In this document: piece after piece, positions 1 to 10,600 of the stretch
Numbering within the stretch: position 1 is the first letter of the stretch
How the letters are laid out: each line of letters opens with the position of its first letter
Source of the DNA: an uncultured Pelagibacteraceae bacterium
GTDB taxonomy: Bacteria > Pseudomonadota > Alphaproteobacteria > Pelagibacterales > Pelagibacteraceae
NCBI GenBank assembly: GCA_902633985.1
Contig: CACPHV010000012.1
Location: 1-38,145 of the forward strand
Length of the DNA: 38,145 nt
Direction of reading: 5' to 3'
Translations under genes and position numbers: made by a program
Notes under the pieces: generated by a model
Told to the model about the DNA's origin: nothing
Databases searched by the model: none
What the model saw: the letters and a program-made list of their open reading frames with translations, nothing else

Positions 1-1
1 A

Positions 2-1228
2 AGTGTTGTGATTGATAGTTTGTCTTCACTAATGAAAATTATAACATTGGTTGGAGGTTTTTTAGTTTTAGTTATTTCTTCAAGTTATTTAAAAATATTT
101 AAAATATACAATATCGAATACCCTATTCTTATTTTGAGCTCTATTCTGGGTATGATGGTAATGATCAGTTCAAATGATTTAATTGTTTTTTATATGGGTT
201 TAGAATTGCAATCATTAGCTCTTTATGTTTTAGCCACATATAATAGAGATCAACTAAAATCATCCGAAGCTGGTTTAAAATATTTTGTTTTAAGTGCATT
301 ATCCTCAGGATTATTGTTGTATGGATGCTCATTGGTGTATGGTTTTTCTGGTTCAACTAATTTTGATATAATATCAAATCAACTAAATTCTAATGAATAT
401 GTTTTAACATTTGGAATAGTGTTTATCTTAGTTGGTTTAGCTTTTAAAATTTCTGCAGTTCCGTTTCATATGTGGGCACCTGATGTTTATGAGGGATCTC
501 CAACAACTGTAACATTATTTTTTACAATGGTACCCAAAATAGCTGCTTTAACTGTATTTATAAGGTTTTTGTATGTTCCTTTTTTAAATTTAATCGATCA
601 GTGGCAAATGATAATTGTTTTCTTATCAATTGCTTCAATGATTTTTGGAGCAGTTGCAGCAATAGGACAAACTAATATTAAAAGACTAATTGCCTACAGT
701 TCTATTAGTCATATTGGTTATACTTTAGCAGGATTAGCTACTGTATCTAATGAAGGAATTCAAAGTTCAATAATCTATATTTCAATATATGTTGTAATGA
801 ATTTAGCTCTTTTCTGTTGTCTATTAATGTTAAGAAGAAAGGATCAATATTATGAGGATATTAGTGATCTTTCGGGATTATCAAAAAACCATCCGATGTT
901 ATCTTTATGTTTACTTGTAATACTGTTTTCTTTAGCAGGTATCCCGCCCCTTGCTGGTTTCTTTGCAAAATTTTATGTTTTTATAGCAGTGTTAGAACAA
1001 TCAATGTATTTCTTAGCTATAGTAGGTTTATTATCTACTGTAGTTGCAGCATTCTATTACTTAAGAATTATAAAAATCATATACTTTGATAAAGAAAAAG
1101 ACAAATACGATACTGACCATAGTTTATGGTTAAAATTTTCACTTACAGTTTCAACGATATTAATCCTTTTATACTTCATATTCCCAAGTCAGTTAATAGA
1201 AGTTGTTTCAAGAATTAATATTATTTGA
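2..1228 (+). CDS. nuoN: NADH-quinone oxidoreductase subunit N, 5' end outside window
   Basis: Membrane proton-pumping subunit of respiratory complex I, in the inner membrane; antiporter-like (Mrp/ND2) family. The visible part is almost entirely hydrophobic, with about a dozen membrane segments. Family motifs include FKISAVPFHMWAPDVYEG near residue 150, with the conserved lysine and the loop before a central helix, NIKRLIAYSSISHIGY near residue 225, and AGIPPLAGFFAKFYV near residue 310. The frame is open to the first bases of the window, and about 406 residues are visible where the family usually has 470-490, so the N-terminus lies upstream. The GTG at position 8 is only an edge artefact. The stop overlaps the start of birA (ATGA), as expected for the last gene of a nuo operon continuing into birA. 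Confidence 0.95.
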   Translation, partial: SVVIDSLSSLMKIITLVGGFLVLVISSSYLKIFKIYNIEYPILILSSILGMMVMISSNDLIVFYMGLELQSLALYVLATYNRDQLKSSEAGLKYFVLSALSSGLLLYGCSLVYGFSGSTNFDIISNQLNSNEYVLTFGIVFILVGLAFKISAVPFHMWAPDVYEGSPTTVTLFFTMVPKIAALTVFIRFLYVPFLNLIDQWQMIIVFLSIASMIFGAVAAIGQTNIKRLIAYSSISHIGYTLAGLATVSNEGIQSSIIYISIYVVMNLALFCCLLMLRRKDQYYEDISDLSGLSKNHPMLSLCLLVILFSLAGIPPLAGFFAKFYVFIAVLEQSMYFLAIVGLLSTVVAAFYYLRIIKIIYFDKEKDKYDTDHSLWLKFSLTVSTILILLYFIFPSQLIEVVSRINII

Positions 1229-1761
1229 TGAAATTAAAAAAATTTAAATTTAAAAAAGTTAAAAGCACAAATAATACTGCAATAAGAATTGTCAAAGAAA
1301 CTAAATACAACTTAGGTATGGTTGTTGCTGAAACACAAGTAAATGGTAGAGGACAGTATGGAAGAAAATGGATATCATCAAAAGGAAATTTATTTGTCTC
1401 TTTTTTTAATGAACTAAATAAAACGAAACTATCGATTAATGCTATAACAAAAGTCAATTGTCTTTTAGTCAAAAAATTACTATCGTTATTTACAAGAAAA
1501 AAAATTTTATTTAAAAAACCGAACGACTTATTAATTGATAAAAAAAAAATTAGTGGCATTTTACAAGAAATCATATTTGTAAGAGATAAAAAATTTTTAA
1601 TTACTGGTATAGGCATAAATATTAAAAAAAATCCAATTATAAGGAATTATCCCGCCACAAACTTGCAAGAGGTAACTAAAAAAAGTATTAGTAAATTAAT
1701 TGTAGAAAATAAACTAAAACAACTTTTTGAAAAAAATTTATCTAAACTGTATAAAATTTAA
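1228..1761 (+). CDS. birA: Biotin--[acetyl-CoA-carboxylase] ligase, minimal catalytic form
   Basis: Attaches biotin to the carrier protein of acetyl-CoA carboxylase through biotinyl-AMP. The product has 177 residues: no N-terminal DNA-binding domain, so it cannot act as a BirA-type repressor, and no visible C-terminal SH3-like domain. The catalytic core is present: KSTN near residue 12, GRGQYGRKW at 40-48 (biotin/AMP loop), KKPND at 96-100 (equivalent to KWPND, with the key lysine kept), GIGINI and PATNL. The glutamine at 43 sits where E. coli BirA has Arg118. The ATG at 1228 overlaps the nuoN stop; a TTG one codon earlier is possible but less likely. coaX follows after 2 nt, so two cofactor genes sit together. 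Confidence 0.88.
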   Translation: MKLKKFKFKKVKSTNNTAIRIVKETKYNLGMVVAETQVNGRGQYGRKWISSKGNLFVSFFNELNKTKLSINAITKVNCLLVKKLLSLFTRKKILFKKPNDLLIDKKKISGILQEIIFVRDKKFLITGIGINIKKNPIIRNYPATNLQEVTKKSISKLIVENKLKQLFEKNLSKLYKI

Positions 1762-1763
1762 TA

Positions 1764-2507
1764 ATGTATATTCTTGGTGATATTGGTAATACGGAAACAA
1801 AATTATGTATTGTTTCTAAAAATAATAAAATTTCAAAAAAAATTACTTTTTTATCAAAATCTGTAACCAACAAGCAGCTTAAAAGTTTATTTAAAAAAAA
1901 TAAAATTCAATTAAATAAAATTGAAAAAATATTATTTTGTAGTGTTGTTCCAAAAACATTTTCTATAATTAATCAATTTTTATCGAAAAAAGTTAAAATA
2001 AAATGCTATGAAGTTAAAAAATTAAACTTAAAATCACTTATAAAAATCAAAGTAGATTATAAACAGGTAGGCTCAGATAGAATTACTAATGCTATAAGTT
2101 TAATGAACAATAAAAATAATTTTATAATTTTAGACTTTGGTACAGCAACAACATTCGATGTACTAATTAAAAATACTTATTATGGAGGAATTATTGCTCC
2201 TGGAGTTAAATTATCTCTTAATACCTTGTCTAATAAAGCAACTTTGATACCAAAAATAGATTTAAAAAAGATTAATAAAGTCATAGGTAACAATACAATC
2301 TCAGCCGTTAGATCAGGCTTTTTTTGGGGTTATGCAGGTTTAATTGACAATATTATTAATTTAATTAAGAAAGAGACCGGAAAATCTTTTAAAGTAATTA
2401 TTACTGGTGGATTTTCAAATTTATTTAAAAACTCAATAAAAACGAAAGCAAGTCATAACCAAGATATAACAATTAAAGGCTTATTAAAAATTTCAAAATT
2501 AATTTAA
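1764..2507 (+). CDS. coaX: Type III pantothenate kinase
   Basis: First step of coenzyme A synthesis: phosphorylates pantothenate with ATP in the cytoplasm. The 247-residue length is normal for type III enzymes. The actin-like fold is marked by the phosphate loop GDIGNT at residues 5-10, GSDRITNA near 105, DFGTATTFD near 125, the GGIIAPG pantothenate-binding segment near 142, and TGGFSNL near the C-terminus. Type III kinases are not feedback-inhibited by CoA, in contrast to CoaA. It lies between birA and the RNase J gene, 4 nt before the latter; this birA-coaX-rnj order is common in Alphaproteobacteria and follows nuoN. Confidence 0.93.
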   Translation: MYILGDIGNTETKLCIVSKNNKISKKITFLSKSVTNKQLKSLFKKNKIQLNKIEKILFCSVVPKTFSIINQFLSKKVKIKCYEVKKLNLKSLIKIKVDYKQVGSDRITNAISLMNNKNNFIILDFGTATTFDVLIKNTYYGGIIAPGVKLSLNTLSNKATLIPKIDLKKINKVIGNNTISAVRSGFFWGYAGLIDNIINLIKKETGKSFKVIITGGFSNLFKNSIKTKASHNQDITIKGLLKISKLI

Positions 2508-2511
2508 CAAT

Positions 2512-4170
2512 ATGAAAGATGAACTATTATTTTGTCCCTTAGGTGGATCAGGTGAAATAGGCATGAACATGAATTTGTTCGGCTATGGGAAGCCCAGTGA
2601 TCATAAATGGATTATGGTCGATATAGGGGTGACATTTGCAGATGATACTATTCCAGGTGTTGATTTAATTTATCCAGATCCTGGGTTTATAGTTGAAAGA
2701 AAAGATAATTTATTAGGAATAGTTTTAACACATGCTCACGAGGATCACATTGGTGCAATTGCTCATTTATGGCCAAAATTACAATGTAAAATTTTTGCAA
2801 CGCCTTTCACAGCTGTATTAATTAGAGAAAAATTTAGAGAAAAACAAATCGATATAACTAATGATTTACATATTGTTGAGTTAAATGGAAAAGTTTCTTT
2901 AGACCCATTTGAAATTGAATACATTACTTTAACGCATTCTATATTAGAACCAAACGGACTTAGAATAAAAACTCCTGCAGGAGTTATTTTGCATACAGGT
3001 GATTGGAAGGTAGATCCAAATCCTTTGATTGGAGACAATATAAACGAAAAAAGATTAAAGGAAATTGGTGAAGAAGGTGTACTAGCAATGATTTGTGACT
3101 CAACTAATGTTTTTAGCTCCGGTAGATCAGGTTCAGAATTAGATGTAAGAAAAAATATGTTAAATGTTATGTCTCGATTGAAAAAAAGAATTATCATAAC
3201 GTCATTTGCTTCCAACGTAGCTAGAATGGAGACAGCTTTTTATTGTGCAGAACAAACAGGAAGACAAATCTCTTTAGTTGGTAGATCAATGCATCGTATT
3301 TATAAGGCTGCACGTCAATGTGGATATTTAAAAAATACAATTGAGCCAATTGATCCGAGAGAAGCTAAAAATTTTTCAAGAGAAAAAATTGTGTATTTAT
3401 GTACTGGAAGTCAAGGCGAACCCATGGGTGCAATGATGAGAATTTCTAGTTATGTTCATCCAGATGTTTTTATTGAAAAAGGTGATGCTGTAATTTTTTC
3501 TTCAAAAATTATACCTGGTAATGAAAAAAAACTTTATAAACTTCACAATCAACTTGTTAAAGATGGAATTGAGGTAATATCTGAAGAAACTGAATTTGTA
3601 CATGTTTCTGGACATCCAAATAGAGAAGATCTTAAAGAGATGTATCAATGGGTAAAACCTAGGTGCGTAATACCTGTGCACGGTGAACATAGACATATGA
3701 TAGAGCACATTAATTTTGCAAAAGAAATGCAAGTGCTACATCCAGTTCAAGTAGAAAATGGCGATATAGTTAAGTTATATCCAGGTGAAAAACCCGAAGT
3801 ATATGACAAGGCTCCAAGTGGCAGACTCTACTTAGATGGTAGTGTGAGTGTTGATCCAGATTCACAATCGATAAAAGATAGGAAAAATTTAAGTGCCAAT
3901 GGATATCTCGAGGTAACAATTATGATTACACCTAAAGGTAATATACACAATAACCCTATTCTTTCATTTCGTGGTTTACCTGTAGATGATCGAGATAATT
4001 TTATTTATGGTTTAGAAGAGGAAATAGAGAAAACCTCTAGAACTTTTAAAATTGGAAGCAAACAACAAGAACACAATCTAATTGATGCATTAAAAATTGC
4101 CTGTAGAAAATTTTCTAAAGATAGAACAGGGAAAAAACCTTTTACCAATATCAATTTAGTAAGAATTTAA
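2512..4170 (+). CDS. rnj: Ribonuclease J
   Basis: Metallo-beta-lactamase/beta-CASP nuclease with 5'-3' exonuclease and endonuclease activity, acting in mRNA decay and rRNA maturation. The 552 residues match the family (about 550-560). The zinc-binding motif is THAHEDH with H74, H76, D78 and H79; further metal ligands appear in LTHSILEP and HTGDWKVD. The beta-CASP region holds FASNVARMETA and TGSQGEPMGAMMR, followed by VSGHPNREDL and IPVHGEHRHM. The gene is less AT-rich and less lysine-rich than birA and coaX, as expected of a more constrained protein. It ends with a TAATG overlap into the DUF1467 gene. Confidence 0.94.
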   Translation: MKDELLFCPLGGSGEIGMNMNLFGYGKPSDHKWIMVDIGVTFADDTIPGVDLIYPDPGFIVERKDNLLGIVLTHAHEDHIGAIAHLWPKLQCKIFATPFTAVLIREKFREKQIDITNDLHIVELNGKVSLDPFEIEYITLTHSILEPNGLRIKTPAGVILHTGDWKVDPNPLIGDNINEKRLKEIGEEGVLAMICDSTNVFSSGRSGSELDVRKNMLNVMSRLKKRIIITSFASNVARMETAFYCAEQTGRQISLVGRSMHRIYKAARQCGYLKNTIEPIDPREAKNFSREKIVYLCTGSQGEPMGAMMRISSYVHPDVFIEKGDAVIFSSKIIPGNEKKLYKLHNQLVKDGIEVISEETEFVHVSGHPNREDLKEMYQWVKPRCVIPVHGEHRHMIEHINFAKEMQVLHPVQVENGDIVKLYPGEKPEVYDKAPSGRLYLDGSVSVDPDSQSIKDRKNLSANGYLEVTIMITPKGNIHNNPILSFRGLPVDDRDNFIYGLEEEIEKTSRTFKIGSKQQEHNLIDALKIACRKFSKDRTGKKPFTNINLVRI

Positions 4171-4415
4171 TGAGCGCAACAGGGTTAGCTATTATCTATA
4201 TAATTATATGGTGGATAGTTTTTTTTGCTATTCTACCTATAGATGTGAATCGAACAAAGACTGTAAAAATTGACGGTGAGGATCCTGGCTCACCTGAAAA
4301 TCCAAAAATGCTGAAAAAATTCCTTTATTGCACTGGAATTACTACTGTCATTTTCATAATAATTTACTTATTAATTAAATTTGAATATTTAAATTTAAGA
4401 AATATGATTAATTAA
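4170..4415 (+). CDS. DUF1467 family small membrane protein
   Basis: An 81-residue protein with two membrane helices (about residues 6-24 and 51-69) joined by a polar loop containing VNRTKTVKIDGEDPGSPENP. This build and loop are typical of DUF1467, a small alphaproteobacterial family found between the RNase J and proS genes. Its function is unknown to me. The start overlaps the RNase J stop by one base, and proS begins 1 nt after its stop, so it is certainly co-transcribed and probably translationally coupled. The proline- and glycine-rich loop carries several acidic residues. No catalytic motif is visible. Confidence 0.85.
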   Translation: MSATGLAIIYIIIWWIVFFAILPIDVNRTKTVKIDGEDPGSPENPKMLKKFLYCTGITTVIFIIIYLLIKFEYLNLRNMIN

Positions 4416-4416
4416 G

Positions 4417-5751
4417 ATGCTTTTATCAAATTCATTTATACCAATATTAAAAAATAATCCTTCAGAAGCAAAAATTAAATCTCATCAATTGATGTTGAGA
4501 GTAGGCATGATTAAACAAGCCTCTGCAGGAATTTATTCATGGTTACCTTTAGGTTTTAAGGTAATGAAAAAAATAGAAGACATCGTCAGACAAGAACAAA
4601 ACAAAATTGGAGCTCAAGAAATATTAATGCCAACAATTCAATCCAGCGAAATTTGGAAAGAAAGTGGTCGTTATGACGATTATGGTGAAGAGATGTTAAG
4701 AATAACTGACCGTCAAAATAGAGAAATGTTATATGGACCAACCAATGAGGAGCAAGTTACTGAAATTTTTAGATCTTCAATAAAATCTTATAAATCACTC
4801 CCACAACTTATGTATCATATTCAATGGAAGTTCAGAGATGAAATTAGACCTAGATTTGGAATTATGCGTGGTAGAGAGTTTTATATGAAAGATGCCTATT
4901 CATTTGATGTATCAGATGGAGAAGCTTTTTATTCTTATAATAAATTCTTTCTTTCATATTTGAGAACTTTTAAAAGATTATCTTTGACAGCAATACCTAT
5001 GGCTGCTGACACAGGACCTATCGGTGGAAATTTATCTCATGAATTTATTATTCTTGCAGATACAGGTGAAAGTAAAATTTTCACTGATAAAAGAATATTT
5101 GATCTAGATAGTGCTGATACTCAACTAGAAAAAGCATCATTAGAGAGCATGAGAAAAAAATATGAACAGTTTTATGCTGTAACTGATGAAAAGTTCAATA
5201 AAGAAGAGTTTGAAAAAATTGTTTCTAAGGAAAATCAATTGATTACAAAAGGTATCGAAGTAGGTCATATATTTTATTTTGGTGACAAATACTCAAAACC
5301 AATGGGAGCATCTGTTGATTTACCAGGAGGAAAAAAAGATTTTGTAAAAATGGGTTCTTATGGAATTGGTGTATCAAGGTTAGTAGGGGCTATAATTGAG
5401 GCTAAATATGATGATAAAAATGAAATCATGAAATGGCCATTGTCTGTTGCTCCTTATGATATTGCTTTAATACCTATGATAAATAAAAATGACACCTCAG
5501 CTTTAGATAAAGCAAATAATATCAATATAGAATTAATAAAAAATAATATTGATGCAATCATTGATGATACAGATGAGAATTTCTCATCAAAAATTAAAAA
5601 AATGAATTTAATTGGTGCCCCATATCAAATTATTATTGGTAAGAAAAGTGAGGGTGATTTATTAGAGTTCAAGGAAACCGGTGGCGAAACTCAAAATTTA
5701 CCATTAAGTAAAATTATAGAAACTATAACTAAACAAAAAAATTCAATTTGA
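4417..5751 (+). CDS. proS: Prolyl-tRNA synthetase, short form without editing domain
   Basis: Charges tRNA(Pro) with proline; class II synthetase. The length is 444 residues, against about 570 for E. coli ProS. The missing part is the insertion (editing) domain between motifs 2 and 3, as usual in Alphaproteobacteria. Motif 2 is seen in FRDEIRPRFGIMRGREFYMKDAYSFD (positions approximately residues 138-165, quoted here only in parts: RPRFGIMRGREF and MKDAYSFD), TGPIGG near 195, and motif 3 in GSYGIGVSRLVGAIIEA near 315. The C-terminal anticodon-binding domain follows (VAPYDIALIPM). Ala-tRNA(Pro) would need clearing by a free-standing editing protein encoded elsewhere. The stop overlaps the TTG start of lolC/E. 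Confidence 0.95.
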   Translation: MLLSNSFIPILKNNPSEAKIKSHQLMLRVGMIKQASAGIYSWLPLGFKVMKKIEDIVRQEQNKIGAQEILMPTIQSSEIWKESGRYDDYGEEMLRITDRQNREMLYGPTNEEQVTEIFRSSIKSYKSLPQLMYHIQWKFRDEIRPRFGIMRGREFYMKDAYSFDVSDGEAFYSYNKFFLSYLRTFKRLSLTAIPMAADTGPIGGNLSHEFIILADTGESKIFTDKRIFDLDSADTQLEKASLESMRKKYEQFYAVTDEKFNKEEFEKIVSKENQLITKGIEVGHIFYFGDKYSKPMGASVDLPGGKKDFVKMGSYGIGVSRLVGAIIEAKYDDKNEIMKWPLSVAPYDIALIPMINKNDTSALDKANNINIELIKNNIDAIIDDTDENFSSKIKKMNLIGAPYQIIIGKKSEGDLLEFKETGGETQNLPLSKIIETITKQKNSI

Positions 5752-6980
5752 TTTCTACTTTAGAAAAAGAAATTACTTTTAGATTTTTAAAAGCCAGAAA
5801 AAAAGATGGTTTTTTGAATGTTATATCTATTTTTTCTTTTATAGGAATAAGTCTCGGAGTTGCAGTTCTTATTATTGTGATGTCAGTTATGAACGGATTT
5901 AGGACTGAGCTGATTACTAAAATAGTAGGCTTTAACTCACACATAACTGTAAAAACTTATGGAAATTCAATTGATGAAAAAAAAATAAATAAAAAAAATT
6001 TAAAATTAATTTCAGAAAATATTATTTTAAGCAACTCTGGTGAAGCTATCATACTTAAAAACGATAAATCAAAAGGTATAGTATTACGTGGATATAAAAC
6101 AAATGACTTTCCAAGTTTAGAAATTGTTAAAAATGAAAAATTTAAAGGGAACAAAGGTCAATTAAATAGAAACTATATTTCTATAGGCAATGAATTAAGT
6201 TTTTCTTTAGATTTAAAAATAGGTGATGAATTAACTTTACTTTCACCAACAGGTGTAGAAACAATTATTGGTAGTATGCCAAAACAAAAAACTTTTTTGG
6301 TAGCATCAATTTACAATAGTGGTTTGGCTGAGTTTGATAATAATATTGCATTTATTAACTTAAATACTCTTGAGGATTTTTTTGACTATAAGTCAGAGGA
6401 TAGAAATTTAGAAATTTATTTAAAAAACCCAAATAAAATTGAGCAGCAAAAATTTATTGTCCAAGAAATTTTTGATGAAGAATTTGTTGTTAGTTGGGCT
6501 GATATGAATAGTTCATTATTTTCTGCCTTAAAAGTAGAAAGAAATGTAATGTTTATTATCTTATCTTTAATAATTATTGTTGCAGCCTTCAATATAATTT
6601 CTGGGTTAACAATTTTAGTTAAAAATAAAACTAGAGATATCGCAATTTTAAAGTCAATTGGTGTGTTAAATAAATCAATTGTAAAAATATTTTTTTTAGT
6701 AGGTGTAATAATAGGAACATCAGCTACTATTTTCGGAATTTTTTTAGGTGTGACGTTTTCTCTTTACATAGAGAATTTTAGACAATTTCTTAGCTCAACA
6801 TTTAATATAAGTTTATTTCCAGAAGAGATTTATTTTTTAAGCAAGATGCCTTCAGAAATAGATCCAACATCAATTTTTTTAATATCAATTTGTTCAATAA
6901 TTATAACAATAACAGTTTCAATTTTTCCCGCTTTTAAAGCAGCTAAACTAGACCCAATTAAATCTTTAAAATATGAATAA
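5748..6980 (+). CDS. lolC: Lipoprotein-releasing ABC transporter, membrane subunit LolC/E
   Basis: Inner-membrane permease of the Lol system, which extracts outer-membrane lipoproteins and hands them to LolA. The 410 residues show a first membrane helix near 24-46 (IGISLGVAVLIIVMSVMNGF), a periplasmic domain of about 200 residues, then three C-terminal helices with the FtsX-like permease pattern ending in FPAFKAAKLDPIKSLKYE. A single LolC/E-type gene next to lolD suggests a homodimeric permease, as in other Alphaproteobacteria, so lolC and lolE cannot be told apart. The start is taken as the TTG overlapping the proS stop; the next methionine would remove half of the first helix. lolD overlaps its end by 8 nt. 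Confidence 0.92.
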   Translation: MISTLEKEITFRFLKARKKDGFLNVISIFSFIGISLGVAVLIIVMSVMNGFRTELITKIVGFNSHITVKTYGNSIDEKKINKKNLKLISENIILSNSGEAIILKNDKSKGIVLRGYKTNDFPSLEIVKNEKFKGNKGQLNRNYISIGNELSFSLDLKIGDELTLLSPTGVETIIGSMPKQKTFLVASIYNSGLAEFDNNIAFINLNTLEDFFDYKSEDRNLEIYLKNPNKIEQQKFIVQEIFDEEFVVSWADMNSSLFSALKVERNVMFIILSLIIIVAAFNIISGLTILVKNKTRDIAILKSIGVLNKSIVKIFFLVGVIIGTSATIFGIFLGVTFSLYIENFRQFLSSTFNISLFPEEIYFLSKMPSEIDPTSIFLISICSIIITITVSIFPAFKAAKLDPIKSLKYE

Positions 6981-7650
6981 TTTTCTTGAATTAAAAAAAA
7001 TATTTAAAACTTTTAAAACCGAAAAAACAGTTAAAGTATTAAAAAATCTTTCTCAAAAATTTGATAAAGGAAAAAGCTATTCTATAATGGGGCCATCTGG
7101 GTCAGGTAAATCAACACTATTAAATTTAATTTCATTGATCGATAGGCCATCATCTGGGTCAGTCTATTTTGATAAAATTCCTGTAAATTTCAATGAATCT
7201 GAAAAAAATGATGTTTATAGATCCAAAAAAATAGGAATTGTTTATCAACAAAATAATCTTCTCCCAGATTTTACTGCTTTAGAAAATATATATTTGGCCT
7301 CACTTGCAATTAATGACAATAAAGAATTAGCAATATCTAATGCAGAAAAATTACTCAAAAAAATTGGTCTTTCTAAGAGGGCAAATCACTTTCCATCTCA
7401 ACTATCAGGTGGCGAGGCTCAAAGAGTTGCTATAGCAAGAGCAATTGTAAATGATCCTGAAATTATTTTAGCAGATGAACCGACTGGAAGTTTGGATATG
7501 GAAACAGCAAAAGATGTTTTTGAACTTTTATATCAACAAAAAAGGTCGGATAGACTTATTATATTTGCAACTCATAATAGATTCTTTGCTAATAAGGCAG
7601 ATTGTCTATTGGAGATGATAGATGGTAGTATAAAATCATTTAATGTCTGA
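6973..7650 (+). CDS. lolD: Lipoprotein-releasing ABC transporter, ATP-binding subunit LolD
   Basis: ATPase that powers lipoprotein extraction by the LolC/E permease encoded just upstream (8-nt overlap). The 225 residues contain a complete ABC cassette: Walker A GPSGSGKST near residue 38, Q-loop in IVYQQNNLLPDF near 90, signature LSGGEAQRVAIARA near 142, Walker B IILADEPTGSLD near 163, and the H-loop ATHN near 197. The LolD/FtsE/MacB group is indicated by the short length and the neighbouring FtsX-fold permease. It overlaps the start of dnaE by 8 nt; the lolCD-dnaE order is common in Alphaproteobacteria. Confidence 0.95.
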   Translation: MNNFLELKKIFKTFKTEKTVKVLKNLSQKFDKGKSYSIMGPSGSGKSTLLNLISLIDRPSSGSVYFDKIPVNFNESEKNDVYRSKKIGIVYQQNNLLPDFTALENIYLASLAINDNKELAISNAEKLLKKIGLSKRANHFPSQLSGGEAQRVAIARAIVNDPEIILADEPTGSLDMETAKDVFELLYQQKRSDRLIIFATHNRFFANKADCLLEMIDGSIKSFNV

Positions 7651-10600
7651 ATCTCATTCTCAAAATTTCAATCATCTCAAAATTCATACTCAATACTCTA
7701 TTTGCGAAGGAGCAGCTAGAATTGACGATTTACAAGAATATTCTAAGAAAAATAAAATTAAATCTCTTGGTTTGTGTGACACTTCAAATTTATGTGGAGC
7801 GCTTGAATTTGCTGAAAAGATCGCAAAGTCTGGAACTCAACCAATAATTGGAACTCAAATTAATTTTAAAATTGGAGAAACAATAGGTTTACTCCCTTTG
7901 TTTGCTCTTAATGAAGTTGGATATAAAAACATAATAGAACTCTCATCTTTATCGTATTTAAAAAACGATGAATTGTCGGATCCACATGTAGATTTTGAAT
8001 TATTATTAAATAACTCTGATGGTGTAGCTGTATTTTCAGGAACTGTTTTTGGTTTGTTTGGTAAATTATTTGATAAAGGAAAGTTTACTGAGATCGATGA
8101 TCTTTATAATAAAATTAAAAAAACCTTTGGGGATAAATTTTATATAGAAATTCAAAGACATAATGATCAAAATGAAATTGGATTTGAAAAATTTAATTTA
8201 AAAAAATCTTTAGATTTAGAGATACCCATTATTGCAACTAATGAAGTTTTTTATTTAGATAAAGAAATGCATGAAGCACACGATGCTTTAATTTGTATAG
8301 GTAACAAGACATATGTAAATGAAAAAAATAGGTTAAGATTAACAGATCAGCATTATCTAAAAACCAATTCAGAGATGTCAGAATTATTTGCTGACTTACC
8401 CGAAGCTTTAGAAAATAATTATAATTTTCCATTAAGGTGTAGTTATAGACCATTATTTTCTAACCCAATATTGCCTAATATTAGTAGTGATAAAGATGGA
8501 AATGCAGATGAAATTTTAAAAAAAGATTCAATAGAGGGATTAAAAATTAAATTCAATAAGATTTTTAATTTAAGTGATAAAGATTTAGAAAATAACAATT
8601 CATATAAAGAATATAAGGACAGGCTAAATCATGAACTTTCTATTATTATGGAAATGAAATATTCTAGTTATTTTCTCATAGTCGCTGACTACATAAAATG
8701 GGCTAAAAATAATGATATCCCTGTAGGTCCTGGAAGAGGTTCAGGTGCTGGTTCGTTAGTAGCTTGGTGTTTGTCAATTACAGATGTTGATCCAATAAAA
8801 TTTAATCTTATTTTTGAAAGATTTTTAAATCCAGATAGAATTTCAATGCCAGATTTTGATATAGACTTTTGTGAAGATAAAAGAGATCAAGTTTTTGAGT
8901 ATCTGACAAAAAAATACAAAGATAGCGTAGCTCACATTATAACATTTGGTAAATTAAAAGCCCGAATGGTAATTAGAGATGTTGGGCGAGTTTTGGGTTT
9001 AGCTTATGGATTTGTTGATAGTATATCAAAAATGATACCTTTTGATCCATCTAGACCACAAAATTTAACTCAGTGCATTGCGGGAGAACCACGATTACAA
9101 AAACTTATTAATGATGATCCAAGGATAAAGAAACTTACTGATCTATCTTTAAAATTAGAAGGTCTTAACAGAAACGTTGCTACTCACGCAGCAGGAGTAG
9201 TAATAGCAGATAAAAAACTTACTGAGGTTGTTCCTTTGTATAAAGATGTTTCTGCAGATCTATTATTACCATCTACACAATTTGATATGTATTCTGCAGA
9301 AAATGCAGGTTTAGTAAAATTCGATTTTTTGGGCTTAAAAACACTTACTGTAATTAACAATACTCAAAAACTTGTAAGAAAACAAATTAAAGATTTTGAT
9401 ATAGAAAAAATTAATTATGAAGATCAAAAAGTTTTTGATCTAATGTCTACAGGTAAAACAGTCGGCTTATTCCAAATTGAAAGTGCAGGTATGAGAGAAG
9501 CCTTAATTCAAATGAAACCAAATCATATTGAAGATATTATTGCATTGGTTGCCCTTTATAGACCAGGACCAATGAGTAATATTCCAACATATAATGATTG
9601 CAAACATGGTAAGCAAGAACCAGATTATTTACACCCACTTCTAGAGGATATTTTAAAACCAACATATGGAGTAATTATTTATCAAGAACAGGTAATGCAG
9701 ATTGCACAAAAATTATCAGGATTTACAGCAGGACAAGCTGATCTTTTGAGAAGAGCAATGGGTAAAAAGAAAAGAGCAGAACTTGAAAAACAGAAACAAG
9801 GGTTCATTGCTGGAGCTGTAAAAAATGGAATAGCAAAAGATGTTGCTGCTGGAATTTTCTTAAAAATAGAACCGTTTGCAGAATATGGTTTTAATAAAAG
9901 TCACGCTGCTGCATATGCAATTATTTCTTATCAAACTGCATTTTTAAAAACATATTATCCAAAAGAATTCATTGCAGCATCAATGACTATGGATATATCT
10001 AATCAAAATAAACTAAGTGAATTTTATGAAGAATTAAAAAGATTAAATGTTGAAATTGTCCGTCCAGATATAAACGAATGTTTTGCTGATTTTAGAACAA
10101 TTGATAATAAATTTTATTATGCTTTAGGAGGAATTAAAGCTGTAGGTTATGAGGCGATATCAAATATAGTTGAGGAAAGAATTTTAAATGGAAAATTTGA
10201 GTCAATTCAGGATTTTATAAATAGAGTAAATCCAAAAGATATAAATAAACTTCAATTAGAAGGTTTGGTTAAAGCTGGTACATTTGATAATTTAAACCCA
10301 AATAGACAGTCTTTACATGATTCAATTCCAGGTATGATAGCTAAAAGTAAAAATATATTTGATAATAAATCCGCTAATCAAATTGATTTATTCTCAGAAG
10401 ATGAAAGTACGCAGGATGATTTTTTAATAAAAACTGAAGATTGGAAATTTGAAGAAAGATTATCAAAAGAATTTGAATCAGTTGGTTTCTTTATTTCAGA
10501 CCATCCGTTAAATCAATTTACAGAGATTTTTAATGATTATAAAATAATAGATTATTCAAGTTTTATTTCAAAAGAAGATTTAAAAGACGCTAACATAGCT

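Noticed and set aside
8-1228. GTG at position 8 as the real nuoN start
   Set aside because: The frame stays open to the window edge, and NuoN normally has about 70 more N-terminal residues including membrane helices.
2763-3215. A 150-residue minus-strand reading frame inside the RNase J gene
   Set aside because: It is antisense to a well-conserved coding region, resembles no family, and has no start context; it is a shadow of rnj.
4417-5751. ProRS shortened by deletion or damage
   Set aside because: The missing part is precisely the editing insertion that alphaproteobacterial ProRS proteins normally lack; all class II motifs are intact.
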